From the NCBI GenBank assembly GCA_946807835.1, contig OX327686.1, forward strand, positions 9,796,001 through 9,860,000: a stretch of 64,000 nt of DNA, given 5' to 3'. The notes under the pieces were generated by a model, which worked only from the letters and a program-made list of their open reading frames with translations, was not told where the DNA came from and did not search any database. The number at the start of each line of letters is the position of its first letter. Position 1 is the first letter of the stretch. The position numbers and the translations under genes were made by a program. Shown one piece after another: positions 27,840-39,429 of this stretch. This DNA is from Ailanthus altissimus. Taxonomy: Eukaryota > Streptophyta > Magnoliopsida > Sapindales > Simaroubaceae.

Positions 27840-30325
27840 TGACTTGAACTTAGATTTTAAATAATTTTAAATTATGCCTACATGTATGAATTTAATTCTA
27901 ATTCTAATTAAAGAGAGTGTAAATGTGATTTGAAATTTATTTTCACTCAAACACTTCTAAACAAGTGGTATACTGTAATTAATTAGTATAAATTATGTTT
28001 AATTTGATACCTTTATAATAATAAAATAAATAATTAATATTTTATATAAAGGTGAAAGGAAGCTAGAGTTGTTTAATTATTTTTTTAAGGCAACATATTA
28101 GGTTACATTATATTGTTCATTATGCTTCTTGGAGTATTCAAATCATCCCCTGCCCCAAAATTGTTATTAAATATAATTAATTTATTATCATAAAAGTTAT
28201 CCTCTCTAAATTATAGATGTATTTAATATTCTTTTACAAGTCACAAAAAAGCGATTCAAATCCTAAATTCAACAAACGAAAAAGTGAATATGTTGACTTG
28301 AGAGTGGATTTATTTCTAAAATGAATATAAAGAGAGGGAAGAGTATAAGTCTACAGTCAAGGGGGGATGAAAGTAGTAGGTAAGTATTGAGATTTGGGAA
28401 GAAAATAAATGGAATTTGTAATTTACATAATTAGGGTGGGAAAAAAAGTCAACGGTCGGCCATTAAGCGGAGACATTGTCAAGAATTTGATGGGCCGAAC
28501 GATCTTTTCACATCTTTTTGTGACCAATTAATGGGGGACCTACACGATTCCCCTCAAGGAAGCTGCTAATGGCTAATGCTTTTTGCTTAATCATGGGGAT
28601 TAATTAAACCCCAAAAACAAAAATGATAATTATATTCCCACTACGTTTGTAGACAATGCAAATGCCAGCTAAAAACCAAGTATGAAGTGTTGCGTTGGGG
28701 ATGGGAAATTTTAAAACATTTGTAATTCCAACCTATTTTCTATATTCTTTTTTGAACTAGTAATTCCTAGTTTTTATTTTGTTTTGTTTTTTTGTTTCAA
28801 AAACTATCTATCTATTTCTACTTTTTTGGAAATGACTCTAATAAATCCTATATTGATACAAAATTCATTAATATTGATATTTTATTTTTTAATTTGAACT
28901 TTTAAATGTGGCAAACTTCTTTTACAACTCTTTGCTCCAAATGTGAGTAATATTTAAATCCACAAATTTGTTTGACTCACAAAATATATTATAATCTAAT
29001 AAAGATTTGTTTAGTTGGATTTTTTTTAAATAGAATTTTGTAAAGTAAATTTTTTTTTAAAAAAATCATTGATTGTTTGATTATCAATTAAAAAATTTAT
29101 TTTTAAAAATATAAATTATTTGGTTACATATTATTACAAATATTTATCTGTTATTAAATTATCAAAAAGTACTTAATAAAATTTATATTAAAATTATAAA
29201 TAGTTTAATTTTTTTTACATAAAATAAAATAAAATTTTATTAGTGATGCAATTTTACAAATCACAATAGAGCATCAATGGCATTCATTAAAGACAAACAT
29301 ACATTCTTTAACTAATAGAGCATTATGATTTAAGTAACATATTTTTTAACTAATGGCCACATTAAGATTTGAATTATTGTTAAAGTTTATTCTATTTTAA
29401 CTAACATATTTTTATAGACAACACAAAATAACTTGTGCTAAAATTTTATTTTGAGATTATTGTGAAATAATTAAAATTCTAAACATCAATGAATACAACT
29501 TTATAAGAATTCTAATAAAATTAATATTTAACAATCAATGAATTAAATAAATTATTATATATAATATACAATTTAAAATTAAAATAAAATAGTACATACC
29601 TATGATAAAAGAATTCTTTTAGTATATAGCCTTCTAGAGTTATAATGATTGCGAAAATATAGAGATATGATAGTTTTTAATTAAATATTTAAAATATATT
29701 AGTTAAATAAAGTATTTTTATTAAGAGTACACTATAGAATTAGATAAATATTATTGGAGTATATGTGTTAATGTGCAATTTATTTTAAAAAAAAAAAACT
29801 CAACTCTTAAAAGTTTAAAAAACTCTAATTTAAAAGTTCAAATTTTAAGTTTTATAATTAAAGGTAAAATAATTTTTTTAATCTTTAAAAACTTTACAAT
29901 TAGATATTATAAAAATTTTTAAAATACATTTTTAACCTGTAAAAAAATTTAACCAAAACAAGCACTAAATTATTGTGAAAGGTAAGTTTTGACAAGTGAT
30001 AACATGTCAAATTTTAATTAAAGGTTTTATGTAATCTATTATGAATATACTAACGACTACCAACGCATATAGTATCAACTGTTCTTTATAATTCTCTCTT
30101 TTTTTTTTCTTTTTTACTTTAAAACTTTGGCTTACAACTTCTCAAAGATGGTTGAATCTCAAACGAGTTTTGTTGCAGTTTTTATTTATGACTTTTTAGC
30201 TTTGAGAAACATAACGAAGAGATTTGCTAATCAGCAATTATGTGAGCGCACGAATTTATAATGATTTATGGAAAAATCGCGGTTTAAAGTATGGTAAAAA
30301 GATAGAAGGCGATGTTAAAGTTCAA
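27840..30325. other. intergenic, very AT-rich, possible degraded elements
   Basis: No gene seen. The segment 29005-29962 has weak terminal inversion (left TTTGTTTAGTTGGATTTTTTT against right inverse TTTGGTTAAATTTTTTTACA) and may be a ~950-bp non-autonomous DNA element, but the AT richness makes this uncertain. The remainder is simple AT-rich DNA. Confidence 0.4.
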
Positions 30326-30328
30326 TGG

Positions 30329-30870
30329 AAAATTTTCATAAATAATCATCCTATTTTTTAATTAAATATATTTTATTAATCAAATTTTTTATTTTTAAAC
30401 ATATTTTTTTTAATATCAAAATTTAGTATATTTTCATACTCTCCATAAAAAATCACCAAAATAATTTAAACTTTTACAAAATTCGTTAGATCAAAAATTT
30501 TAAAATTTTCATTACATAGTCGGAGCTTATACAATATATTTTTTACTTTAAATAAAAGAAATGAGCAATTTTTGGTAAGTTTTGTTGAATTTTTAAAAAT
30601 TTTAAATTTTTTTAAAAAATTGTTAAAAATTTATTAGAATTTGTATTTAAAGTTAAAAATAGATGAAATTATTGAATTATATGTGAAAAATAAGTTAGAA
30701 TGGTGTAAGAAAATGTAAATGGTAAAAAAATAACATTTTTGGGTTGTATTATCGTGATGCAGACAGCGGCCAGCCGCCGTTGCCAATCTCGGAGCCATCT
30801 CGGGCCCGAGATGACCCCGCGATGCGCCTTAAGGGAACATTGCGAGTGCACACCGCAGACGCATTGTCCG
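30329..30870 (+). repeat. left terminal inverted repeat of the MULE
   Basis: Begins about GGAAAATTTTCATAAATAATC and is the inverse of 38890-39425 over its full length. Clear matched blocks are TTTTTAATATCAAAA, TTAAAGTTAAAAATA, GTGAAAAATAAGTTAGAATTGTGTAA-like text (30690-30715) and the GC-rich inner end CCCGAGATGACCCCGCGATGC. The inner 120 bp is strikingly GC-rich relative to its surroundings. Confidence 0.8.
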
Positions 30871-31509
30871 CGATGCTGCACTGTTGCGCTACGTGGAGCA
30901 AATTTTTTTAAATTAATTTTTTTATTTAAATGAAATAAATTAAATTTAATGTTATTTAAATTAAATAGATTAAATTAAATTTTTTTTAAAAAATTTAAAA
31001 TTAAATGTAATTTTATTTAAATTAAATAAAATCTAATTTAGAAGGAATGAATCTAATAGATTAAGTAATTAATTAACATTAATTAATAAATTGTTTAAAT
31101 GACTCATTAATTTTGGTTTGTAACATTATTTATTATTGTGAGTACCTTTTGTAATTATAATTTATATATGTTTATTTTTATTTTAATATATAATTAATTA
31201 TTATAATATGTTGATTATATATGTTAGTAATTAGTTATTCTAATATGTTATTTTTATGTTTGTTAAATTAATTATTTGTAAATTTTATTTGATAAATCAT
31301 ATTGTATGTTATTTTTAAAATATATATATGCATGTTATTATTTTTTCTAATATTATAATTTCTTTTGTTTATTTTTTTTAATTGTTACAGGAAAAAGAAC
31401 GTATCGAAAACATATAGAATTTCATAGCATATATTTTTTCGTGCATCAGTGACAGCTTATGCGAAGATGTGGGGTTTAAATTGTATAAAAGATAAACTGA
31501 CAAAAAATT

Positions 31510-32037
31510 AAAAAATATTATTTAGGCAGACGTGTATGGGGCATTTCTTAGATATGTCAGATTTAACATTCTCTAGTGTGTTTGGTGCACGAATTATTGT
31601 TGCGTGGGGTGCATACCTCTAATTTAGAAGATGAGATGTGGTTTTACATAAGGAGGAAACACATCCGATTTAGCCGACAGGAGTTTGTACTAATCACCGA
31701 ACTACAAATGCGAGATTACCCTCCCACCCAGTAGCTGCATAGGAAATTGGGCACTCGATTATGGGATACATAATTTTTTGGGGTAAAAAAATTATCTTAC
31801 ATATTTTTTGATAAATGGTACGGACGTTTGAATTCGAAGGATATGGACAATGCAGATGCAGTAAAGTTGAGTTTATTTTTTTTTGTGCATTGTGTTTTAA
31901 TCCCACGTGACGAGCGTAGTGGGATTCAAAATTTTGTTCTATATTTAATGGACGACTTTGATGAGTATAATAAGTATCAATTAGGCAATATTGCATGGAC
32001 CATGCTTCATAACTCATTTAAGAAGGTTGCATTCTAA
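31510..32037 (+). pseudogene. DUF1985-domain sequence of the MULE, broken
   Basis: The plus strand reads MGHFLDMSDLTFSSVFGAR (from 31538), then RKHIRFSRQEFVLITELQM (about 31651-31710), and DADAVKLSLFFFVHCVL ... VLYLMDDFDEYNKYQLGNIAW (31850-32010). These fit the DUF1985 domain (GHLLDI..FSG, RFS..EF.L.TGL, KL...YF....L, L.LVDD...FN.YPWG..SW), which is associated with ULP1 proteases in plant transposons. Stops such as the TAA at 31619-31621 and frame changes show it is not functional. Exon limits cannot be set with confidence. Confidence 0.65.
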
Positions 32038-33299
32038 AAACTTGAGAAAATAAATAGGAAAGGGTTTGCACAGAGAAAGTTTGAGAGTTACAACGTGTAT
32101 GAATTTTCGCACGCATTTCTGGTACGCTGTAATTTTCTTGTACTTAACTTTTTGATCTTAATTATTTATTTATTTTGTATATGTCAAACTTATATTTTAA
32201 AAATAATTATATTAGGTGTGGATTTTTGAGGCAATTCTAGTATGTGGAGAGATTTTTAGTTATCATTATGGTGATCACTTCCCTCGTATTTTGATTTGGA
32301 CAACTTGAGGGACTCCACAGTTCGATGACATTCAGAATACAATATTAGGGAAGGATTTGGTATGTGTTGATATTAATAAAAAATATATATTAGTTTATAA
32401 CTTTTATTTTGTTTTAAGCGTAACTTAATATTATATTTATAAGTTTTTTCGGTATATCGTAAATTAGTACGAAAAGACCATGAGAAGAAAGAGGCAATTG
32501 TGCAACTGGTTAGACGTGTAGACATTCCAAGCAGAAGTTATGCTGGGAACTTACCAAATATGTCTGATTATAGTGAGAGCAAGCGCCCCAGGACCTATGC
32601 CCATTTCAGCGACCTTAACGATGATGTTATGGATGTGGAGGGGGATGGATATGAATAGACAAACCCACAAATGTCAGCACCAGTGCCAGGAGTAACGGTA
32701 TATTACTTTTTTACGTGATTAACTAAAAAGAAATTTTCATATATTTCTAAATAAGTCATTAACTATGGTTATGTTTCTTGTAGTCTGAACACAGTGTATC
32801 TGCAGACCATAGCGTAACACATCAGATTGAGCAACTGCGGGAGGAGATGATTAAGAGATTTGAGCGTACTGAAACTGCACTTCTGCAGAGAATGGATAAT
32901 GATAGAGATGAAATGCTATCACAGTTGAGTTTCAGGCCTGGATGGACAAAGATGAGGGTGTAGTCATCTTACCTAGGCTTGATGCTAACTCGGCATGATT
33001 TCGAGAATTGTTACACAGCTGGCTGGATGAATTTGTAAGTAAAATATATATTCAATAATTTTATCTCATTTTAATTTAATTTATTTAAATTTACACATTC
33101 ACTTGACGGTAATTGTTTGTTAATGCAGCATATTAATGAGTATTTGAAGGTGATTCGGCTTAGGCAAAATCATTGCACTAATGCATTGCTCTAATTGTTC
33201 ACTTCTGTGGATTCGTATTTATTTGTGAGTATTGAATTAAATTAATTATATTTTCTTATTTCATCTTTATTGATTATTCGATAGCCCTGCATTTTTAGA

Positions 33300-36200
33300 A
33301 GACTTTTAGACTCATTTATGAGGAACACAAAAACGACATGACTGGCATTGTATGGAGTGATGAAGTGATGGCATATGCCTAAGACGCTAAAGAAGATTTA
33401 CTCGGTGCATGTATGTGAATTGAGGTTAATAAGGTAAAATATAATATTTAGTGTGAATGTTGTTATTTTTGTTTATAACTTGTAGTACTATTTGTGAGAC
33501 TTATTTGAATTTTATGTAGGTTTATATTCCTGTCATCTACAATCAACAACATTGGGTGACGGCTGATGTAATAACCAGTATCCACAACCGGTAAAAATAA
33601 GTATTTATATATATATAAATATACATATTTTATTTGTATGTGGGTGAGACTTGATTTATGTATTGTTATTAGTAGTGTTTGTATAGATTAAGGACATACT
33701 ATTAGTATTAGGTTTATTTGCAGTTCTTTAGATTTATTTTAGGGACCAAATTGTAATATTTTGAAAGTTTTAGGAGCAAATTCGTAAATACAAAAAATTA
33801 GCCTTTTAGTATAAAAATATACTTTTGAAACCCTAATTCATTCATTTTGGTCGAGTTACCTCTTTTAAAGTGAGAAAAGAGAGAAAGAAAGGGGAAAAAA
33901 AAGAAAAAAAAGAAAAAAAAAGAAGAAGAAGAAAAAGAAGAAGAAAGTTGGAATTTAAGTTTTAAGATGTATATTACAACACTTTCTTAGTTTCTTGGTG
34001 TTAAATTAGTTAATTCCTTTAAGTTTTAATTTTTAAAAATATGTACAATTGAGGATTTGATGTGTATTTCGTAAGATATTGTGAGAATTGATGATGATCT
34101 ATGCAGATAACTTGATAAATCATGATGAATTGCAGCATTTTTACTTGATAGTCTCTTGATTCAGGAATTTTATAAATTGTTGTGATTTGATTCTGATTTT
34201 AAATTTTGGGTATATAAAATTAGACATGTTTAGAATCAATTGAGACTTTGAATCGATTGCAAATTTCAGAAATTGAATTTGTAATGATATACTCAGAATT
34301 GAGAATTTAGATCAATGTGGTTTAATTGTTATGATTTTCTGAAAAGTATCAACTCATTGCAGTATTTGATTAATAGATTTTTAAAGTTATAGAATAAAAT
34401 AGTTTTAAAATACTTTTGGTAGGGATTTTGAAGTGAAATATTTATCATGGATTGAAATAATTCTGTGATAGTTTTGTAATTTTTGAGTTAATATTTGATT
34501 TCATAAAATTACGAGACTAAATACTGTTTAGTAAATATCTTGATCCCACCAGAATAATAGTTTAAATTTAATGATGTTTATAAAATGGAATGTGTAGGAA
34601 TTATGATATAATATTTATATATAAGAAAGATATATTTTGATTTTGGAGTAATTAGACATCATTTGATGTATAAGAAAATTTTATTAAGTGTAAATGGTTA
34701 GAATGACAGGTTTTGAGAAATCGAGTAATTAGACCAATTCGATATGATAAGTGCAATATGTGTAATTTTATAAGTTATTTAAAGTATTTTATGTGAATGT
34801 TGAGGTTTATGAAATGATTAATCTCCATTGATAGGTTAAAGAGAATTAAGCCTTGTAGTCGAAAGTATTAAGAGGTAAGTATACTAGACTTTTACTGAAA
34901 TCACAATAAACATAGTAACTGTCTATGTATGACTTTGTAAATGTGCTTAAAAATATGTTTATGTTATGTCAAAGTATCTTTGATATAAATTGTGAAAGAA
35001 ATATTTTTATGAATGTGAGTATTGACATTGAGTATAGACATACATGTGTTTATGAAAGTGAGCTTTCAAAATAAAATGTGTTTAACAAAGAAAGCTTTTG
35101 AAGTGAAAAATGTCTATGAGGTACGTTTTGTGTTTTGAGGATACTTGAACTCACTATTTACTTAGTAGGCACTTTATGTGATTTGTGGAGCCTTTATGTG
35201 TGGCATTTCCTTCGGGATTAGTATATGTTATGTGTTCTGTATGTAGGGAGGATCCTATTGGTACCTAAAGGAAGATTGAGTCATCACATTCATGTAGTGG
35301 CGTATTGATGCATGTGAGAGGATTCACCGATGATCAAGGTGAGGGTTTAGCTCTTACCTTCGGGCATGAGTATTATATTTGTGTAATTTAAACCTCACTT
35401 GTTCTATTCCTCTCATACGGTATGTTACCTGCGAGTGACATTTGACTCATCATGTAATATGTGATATAAAAGTCCTACTAAATAGTAGTTGAGTGATGAT
35501 ATTTCTATTATATGTTTTGAAAGAATATGTAAGTGCTTACCTAACATGTGATTTGATAAGATTATTATTTTGATTTATCACAGCATATCATACAAATGCA
35601 TTGTATACATATATGTATTTATATTTTGATATATGAAAAACTAGTATGCTTACTAAGTTTTATACTCATTATAGTTTATGGTGATTTCAGGTAAATATGG
35701 TACATGCGTATTTAGCGAATTTGGTAAGGCTCCTGCTGTCCCTTGGGTTCCCTAAGTTGCTAGGTTGCTAAGTGTTTTATTTGTGAACACATAGTTTAAG
35801 ATATTTGATTTGTTCGTATTGAATAAATACTTATATATTATTTTATTGTGTGTGGTTATATTTGGTTTAAGTTTCACTAAGTGTGATTATGGGTTGATTT
35901 TAAGTAAGAATTTGCAATGAATATATTCTAGGCTTCCGGTAACAAAGTTGCTACTGGTGACGTAGTAAAGTGTTAATCTCTGAGAAAACTCTGCATATCT
36001 CCGGTTTATTAATTGTCCCAATCATAATTTAATTATTATAATTCTGAAAACAAAAATTGAAATGAATGTTTAAATATTATTGAATGAGTGTAAGTTATGT
36101 CATGTATCAGATCTTTTGGGTTTAGGGTGTGACAGTTGAGGTGGACATCTTGCATCGGCACATATTGATCTACAATTCTAGCATTAAGCGATTTGCCGAT

Positions 36201-36430
36201 GGCGTGATTAAGAATCATGTCCTGCCATTATCTATGTTGTTACCCCATTACCTAGATGCTTGTAGATTTAATGAGCAACGACAAATTAAACCTGACTTAA
36301 CTCATTTTTATGTAATTAGATTAAAGAATGGAGTGCCACAGCAGACAATGAATAGTAAAGATTGTGGGGTTTATGTTTGTATGTTTATAGAGTTTTTGAT
36401 GTTGTGTCGTCCCCCTAAATTTTGGTTCTG
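33300..36430 (+). pseudogene. ULP1/C48-type SUMO protease-like sequence, split by a solo LTR
   Basis: ULP1-like proteases cleave SUMO from proteins; copies captured by transposons are common in plants. The 5' part reads DMTGIVWSDEVMAYA then, after a stop, DAKEDLLGACM (about 33336-33416), and, after an apparent intron, VYIPVIYNQQHWVTA (33521-33566). The frame resumes after the insertion with EVDILHRHILIYNSS (from about 36138) and ends in MNSKDCGVYVCMFIEFL (about 36346-36400). The catalytic His and Cys motifs (HWV, DCGVY) are recognisable, but the Asp of the usual VYDS motif is Asn (IYNSS). Stops plus the 2.57-kb insertion make it a pseudogene. Confidence 0.75.
33567..36134 (+). mobile_element. 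solo LTR (Ty3-gypsy-like), copy B, inside the MULE protease
   Basis: 2568 bp starting TGTAATAACCAGTATCC and ending GGGTGTGACA, collinear with copy A at 22513-25346 but with internal deletions (about 110 bp is missing relative to 23216-23330). Flanks are GCTGA (33562-33566) and GTTGA (36135-36139), a 5-bp target duplication with one change. Removing the LTR and one duplicate restores the protease frame (HWVTA followed by EVDI), proof that it inserted into that sequence. No primer site adjoins, so it is solo. Confidence 0.9.
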
Positions 36431-36734
36431 AGCATGAGTCATTTTTTAGGACCAAAATGACGATTGACTTATGAAAATGTGCAAAAAAATAATAAAAGAA
36501 AATTAAATGTTTGTATGTTTATAAAGTTTTTTTTATGTATTTTATACATTTCATTGTAAATGTATAATTAGTCAAAGCATGAATTATTAACAACAATGGA
36601 AAAAAAAGAAACATAACAAACGTATTAATTAAACACAATCGTAAAAAAGTACAAATTAACTAGTCAAATAAGGCCCATAACTATATAACTTAAAAATACA
36701 AATATAACTCATAAAGAACACATTAACTACCATG

Positions 36735-38830
36735 GAATGAAATTGAGTTTCGACAAGTTTGTCGATTATGTCCATGCTACTTACAACGATTGCATACATT
36801 TTTCATGGGAGCTTCACCTTGCGATAGTATTCGATTCTGCAGCCTCACGTCTCTCAACAAACCATATTTGCATTAACTCTATAATCCACTGAATTAAGGC
36901 AGTCACCGTCATGGCATATGCTTCCTTCGCAACAGCGTTAATGTTCTCTGTAATGTTGGTGGTCACGATGTCATGTCTTCTGAATGCTCCCATTGATCAA
37001 GCCTATTTTGAAAAACTAACCTCATCCTCAAAGTATCTCATTGTCTTCGGTTTCATTTCTCGTATCTTATTAATTTTTCTTTGAAAGTTAGCTATGCGAT
37101 ACGCCTTGGCAGTAACAAAATAAAAAGCCAAATATCCCTCTCATTTTGTTGTCTACGACGGTATCTTATATCGTGTTACCAAATTAAACTTCAAGTGATG
37201 GATGCATACACCATGATATACATTAGGAAATACCTCTCTAATGGCCTTCTCGATACTAGCATGTTGATCAGATATAAATATAAGATTCTCAAGATCGCCA
37301 ATGACTCATCGGAGTTTTTTCATAAACCACTTCCATGAACCATCATTTTTAGAGTCAGCAATACCCATGCAAGTGAAAAAATCTAGTTGTTTCTATCATT
37401 GCAAATAGCCACAAACATTGTTTTCAAGTATGCATTTTTTAAAAATGTACCATCAACTGCAATAATCGGTCGGATGGAAGACTGAAACCTATAATACATA
37501 GTCCAAGAGCCATGAAAAAATATTTGAAGTGCTTGCAATCGTCAATCTCCAAATGTGTGATTGTACTTGAGTTCTGTTGTTCCAATATATGACAGTATGC
37601 AGGAAATAATTTATATGAATCTACTGGAGTACCACGTATTAACACCAATGCATACTCTTTAGATCGCCAAGCAGTAGGGTAAGTTATGTCCACACCAAAC
37701 TCCTCACGTATATCTGCTTGGATTTCTTTCGGTCTATAAAGTCGACTCGCAGATGCAAACTTATTTTTTATGAATTTGCTAATAATTCGAGACTTTGCTT
37801 GTTGATGACCATTGCGCAATCGATCTAATTGGCACATGTGACTTGAATCAATTCTACGCACAATGAAATGTTTCATTGCATCTGTCGACACTGCACGTAA
37901 TTACCAATGGCATCTATCATCGTCACATTTGATCTCAAAACGATCTTTTGTCGGCCTTGACACTTTAAAGCTCCAATTACCTTTAAATGCTAGCATACTA
38001 ATAGCTTGGTGAAGTTCGTCTTTGCTATCAAACAACTTTCCTACAAAACACATCGCCAATTTCATTTCTTGATATCTTATATGATATGCTAAAGTCTGAT
38101 GGTGGTATTGGAGGCATAAACGCAAAGGGGTTTTCCGTTTCACAAAAATCTATTCTTCTAGCTTCAACATTTAGAGAGCTTGTTGAAACATAACAACGTT
38201 CGCCTTTTGCTAAATCATCCCCTTCTAAATTATCAACATTTCTTACATCATCACAATCCCCTTCCACATCCCCAATATTTCCAATGTCATCACAAGCGTA
38301 ATTTGTATAGGCTGGGTCTTCATTTAAAGGTATAGAAAAAATATTGTGATACTCATTCGTTGAGTTTGCAAGAACCATTGCTGAAATTGATGGAGATGTA
38401 TGGCTCACTTGATTGCTACCGCTAGCTGACAAAAAATGAGTATGAATTGATGGTGGGTTTTGATTGAGCGGCTGTACATCATCTTTATAAACGGGAACTC
38501 TAGGATCCACTGTTACATATAAAGAACAGTACGATCTTCTATTGGCGCTAAAAAAAATTAAACATCACTGTCGTTTCTAATCTCAATAAGTTTTAACTTA
38601 TACCTCGTTGCATAAATTTTGATTTTTAAAGTCACCTTACAGTTCACATTGTTGACTCCCAAGGTATAACATATTACATTTAAAAGATCTTCAAAATTAA
38701 TATATTTCGAAACTAAAATCTCAAAATTACTATAATCAACATAACTTTCTTCTCCATCACTTGAACTCTTCCACCTTCCTCCAAAACAAATAACAATTGC
38801 ATCATACTCTATAGGACTTGAAAAAAAAAT
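36735..38830 (-). pseudogene. MURA-type MULE transposase, broken
   Basis: On the minus strand from 38830: a MuDR-type N-terminal domain (YDAIVICFGGRWK, YVDYSNFEILVSKY, LLNVICYTLGV), an acidic linker (38028-38510), the MuDR region KLFDSKDELHQAISMLAF with the FEIKCDDDRCHW motif (about 37901-38030), the block MKHFIVRRIDSSHMC (37840-37880), the transposase-core start IAVDGTFLK (near 37435-37465), and near the end a CCHC zinc knuckle CNRCK-HGHNRQTC (about 36752-36800). Damage: a frameshift near 38030-38045, a TAA directly after CHW (about 37900), several stops in the core and a TAG inside the zinc knuckle. It is dead. Confidence 0.78.
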
Positions 38831-38889
38831 GACAATTAGTAAAATTATTTTTAAAAAATTAAAATAATTATTTAAAAATAAAAAATAAA

Positions 38890-39425
38890 AATTATGTGCA
38901 ATCACGCGGATCGCGGGGCACATCTCGAGCTCGAAATGTCTAAATTGACGGCAGCCGCATCGGTCACCGTCTGATTTTCGCCAAACACACTAAAAATTTT
39001 ATTTTTGGCCGGATTTCAACGTCTTTTACACAATTCTAACTCATTTTTCACATTTAATTCATCAATAATACTTATTTTTTAACTTTAAATATAAGTTTTA
39101 TCTAATTTCTAATTAAAATTAAAATTTTTAAAAAAGTTTAAAAAACTTACTAAATTTAGCTATTTCTTTGATTTAAAGTGATAAATATATTCAGCAACAT
39201 TCAATTTTTATAATAACAACTTTAAAATTATTCGGTCATCAATATACTTTTTAGTTCATTAATATGACTCTTGAAAGTTTAGTGGAAAAAAGAAAAAGAA
39301 GTTATAGTTTTGATATTAAAAAAATGTGTCTAAAAATAAAATGTTTGGTTAATAAAGTATAATTATTTTACATTTGGTTAAAAAAAATAATGAAAAAATT
39401 AGAAGGTTATTTATGAATTTTTTTA
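38890..39425 (-). repeat. right terminal inverted repeat of the MULE
   Basis: Inverse of the left repeat at 30329-30870; the outer end reads GGTTATTTATGAATTTTTTT on the plus strand. The GC-rich inner part (38895-38985) includes GATCGCGGGGCACATCTCGAGC. The two arms have diverged with many small differences, so the element is old. Confidence 0.8.
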
Positions 39426-39429
39426 ATAT

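Larger units (their letters stand above)
30329..39425. mobile_element. decayed Mutator-like element (MULE) carrying DUF1985 and ULP1 sequences
   Basis: The element spans 9.1 kb, or about 6.5 kb without the later solo LTR inside it. Its ends are inverted repeats of about 530 bp (30329-30870 and 38890-39425), the hallmark of TIR-MULEs. Inside, the minus strand carries a MURA-type transposase from the right side, and the plus strand carries a DUF1985 domain followed by a C48/ULP1-type cysteine protease. That pairing is known from the Kaonashi group of plant MULEs that captured ULP1-like genes. All coding parts contain stops or frameshifts, so the element is inactive. I could not identify a clean 9-bp target duplication. 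Confidence 0.82.

Noticed and set aside
37081..37338. 85-codon plus-strand frame
   Set aside because: Antisense to the MURA transposase pseudogene.
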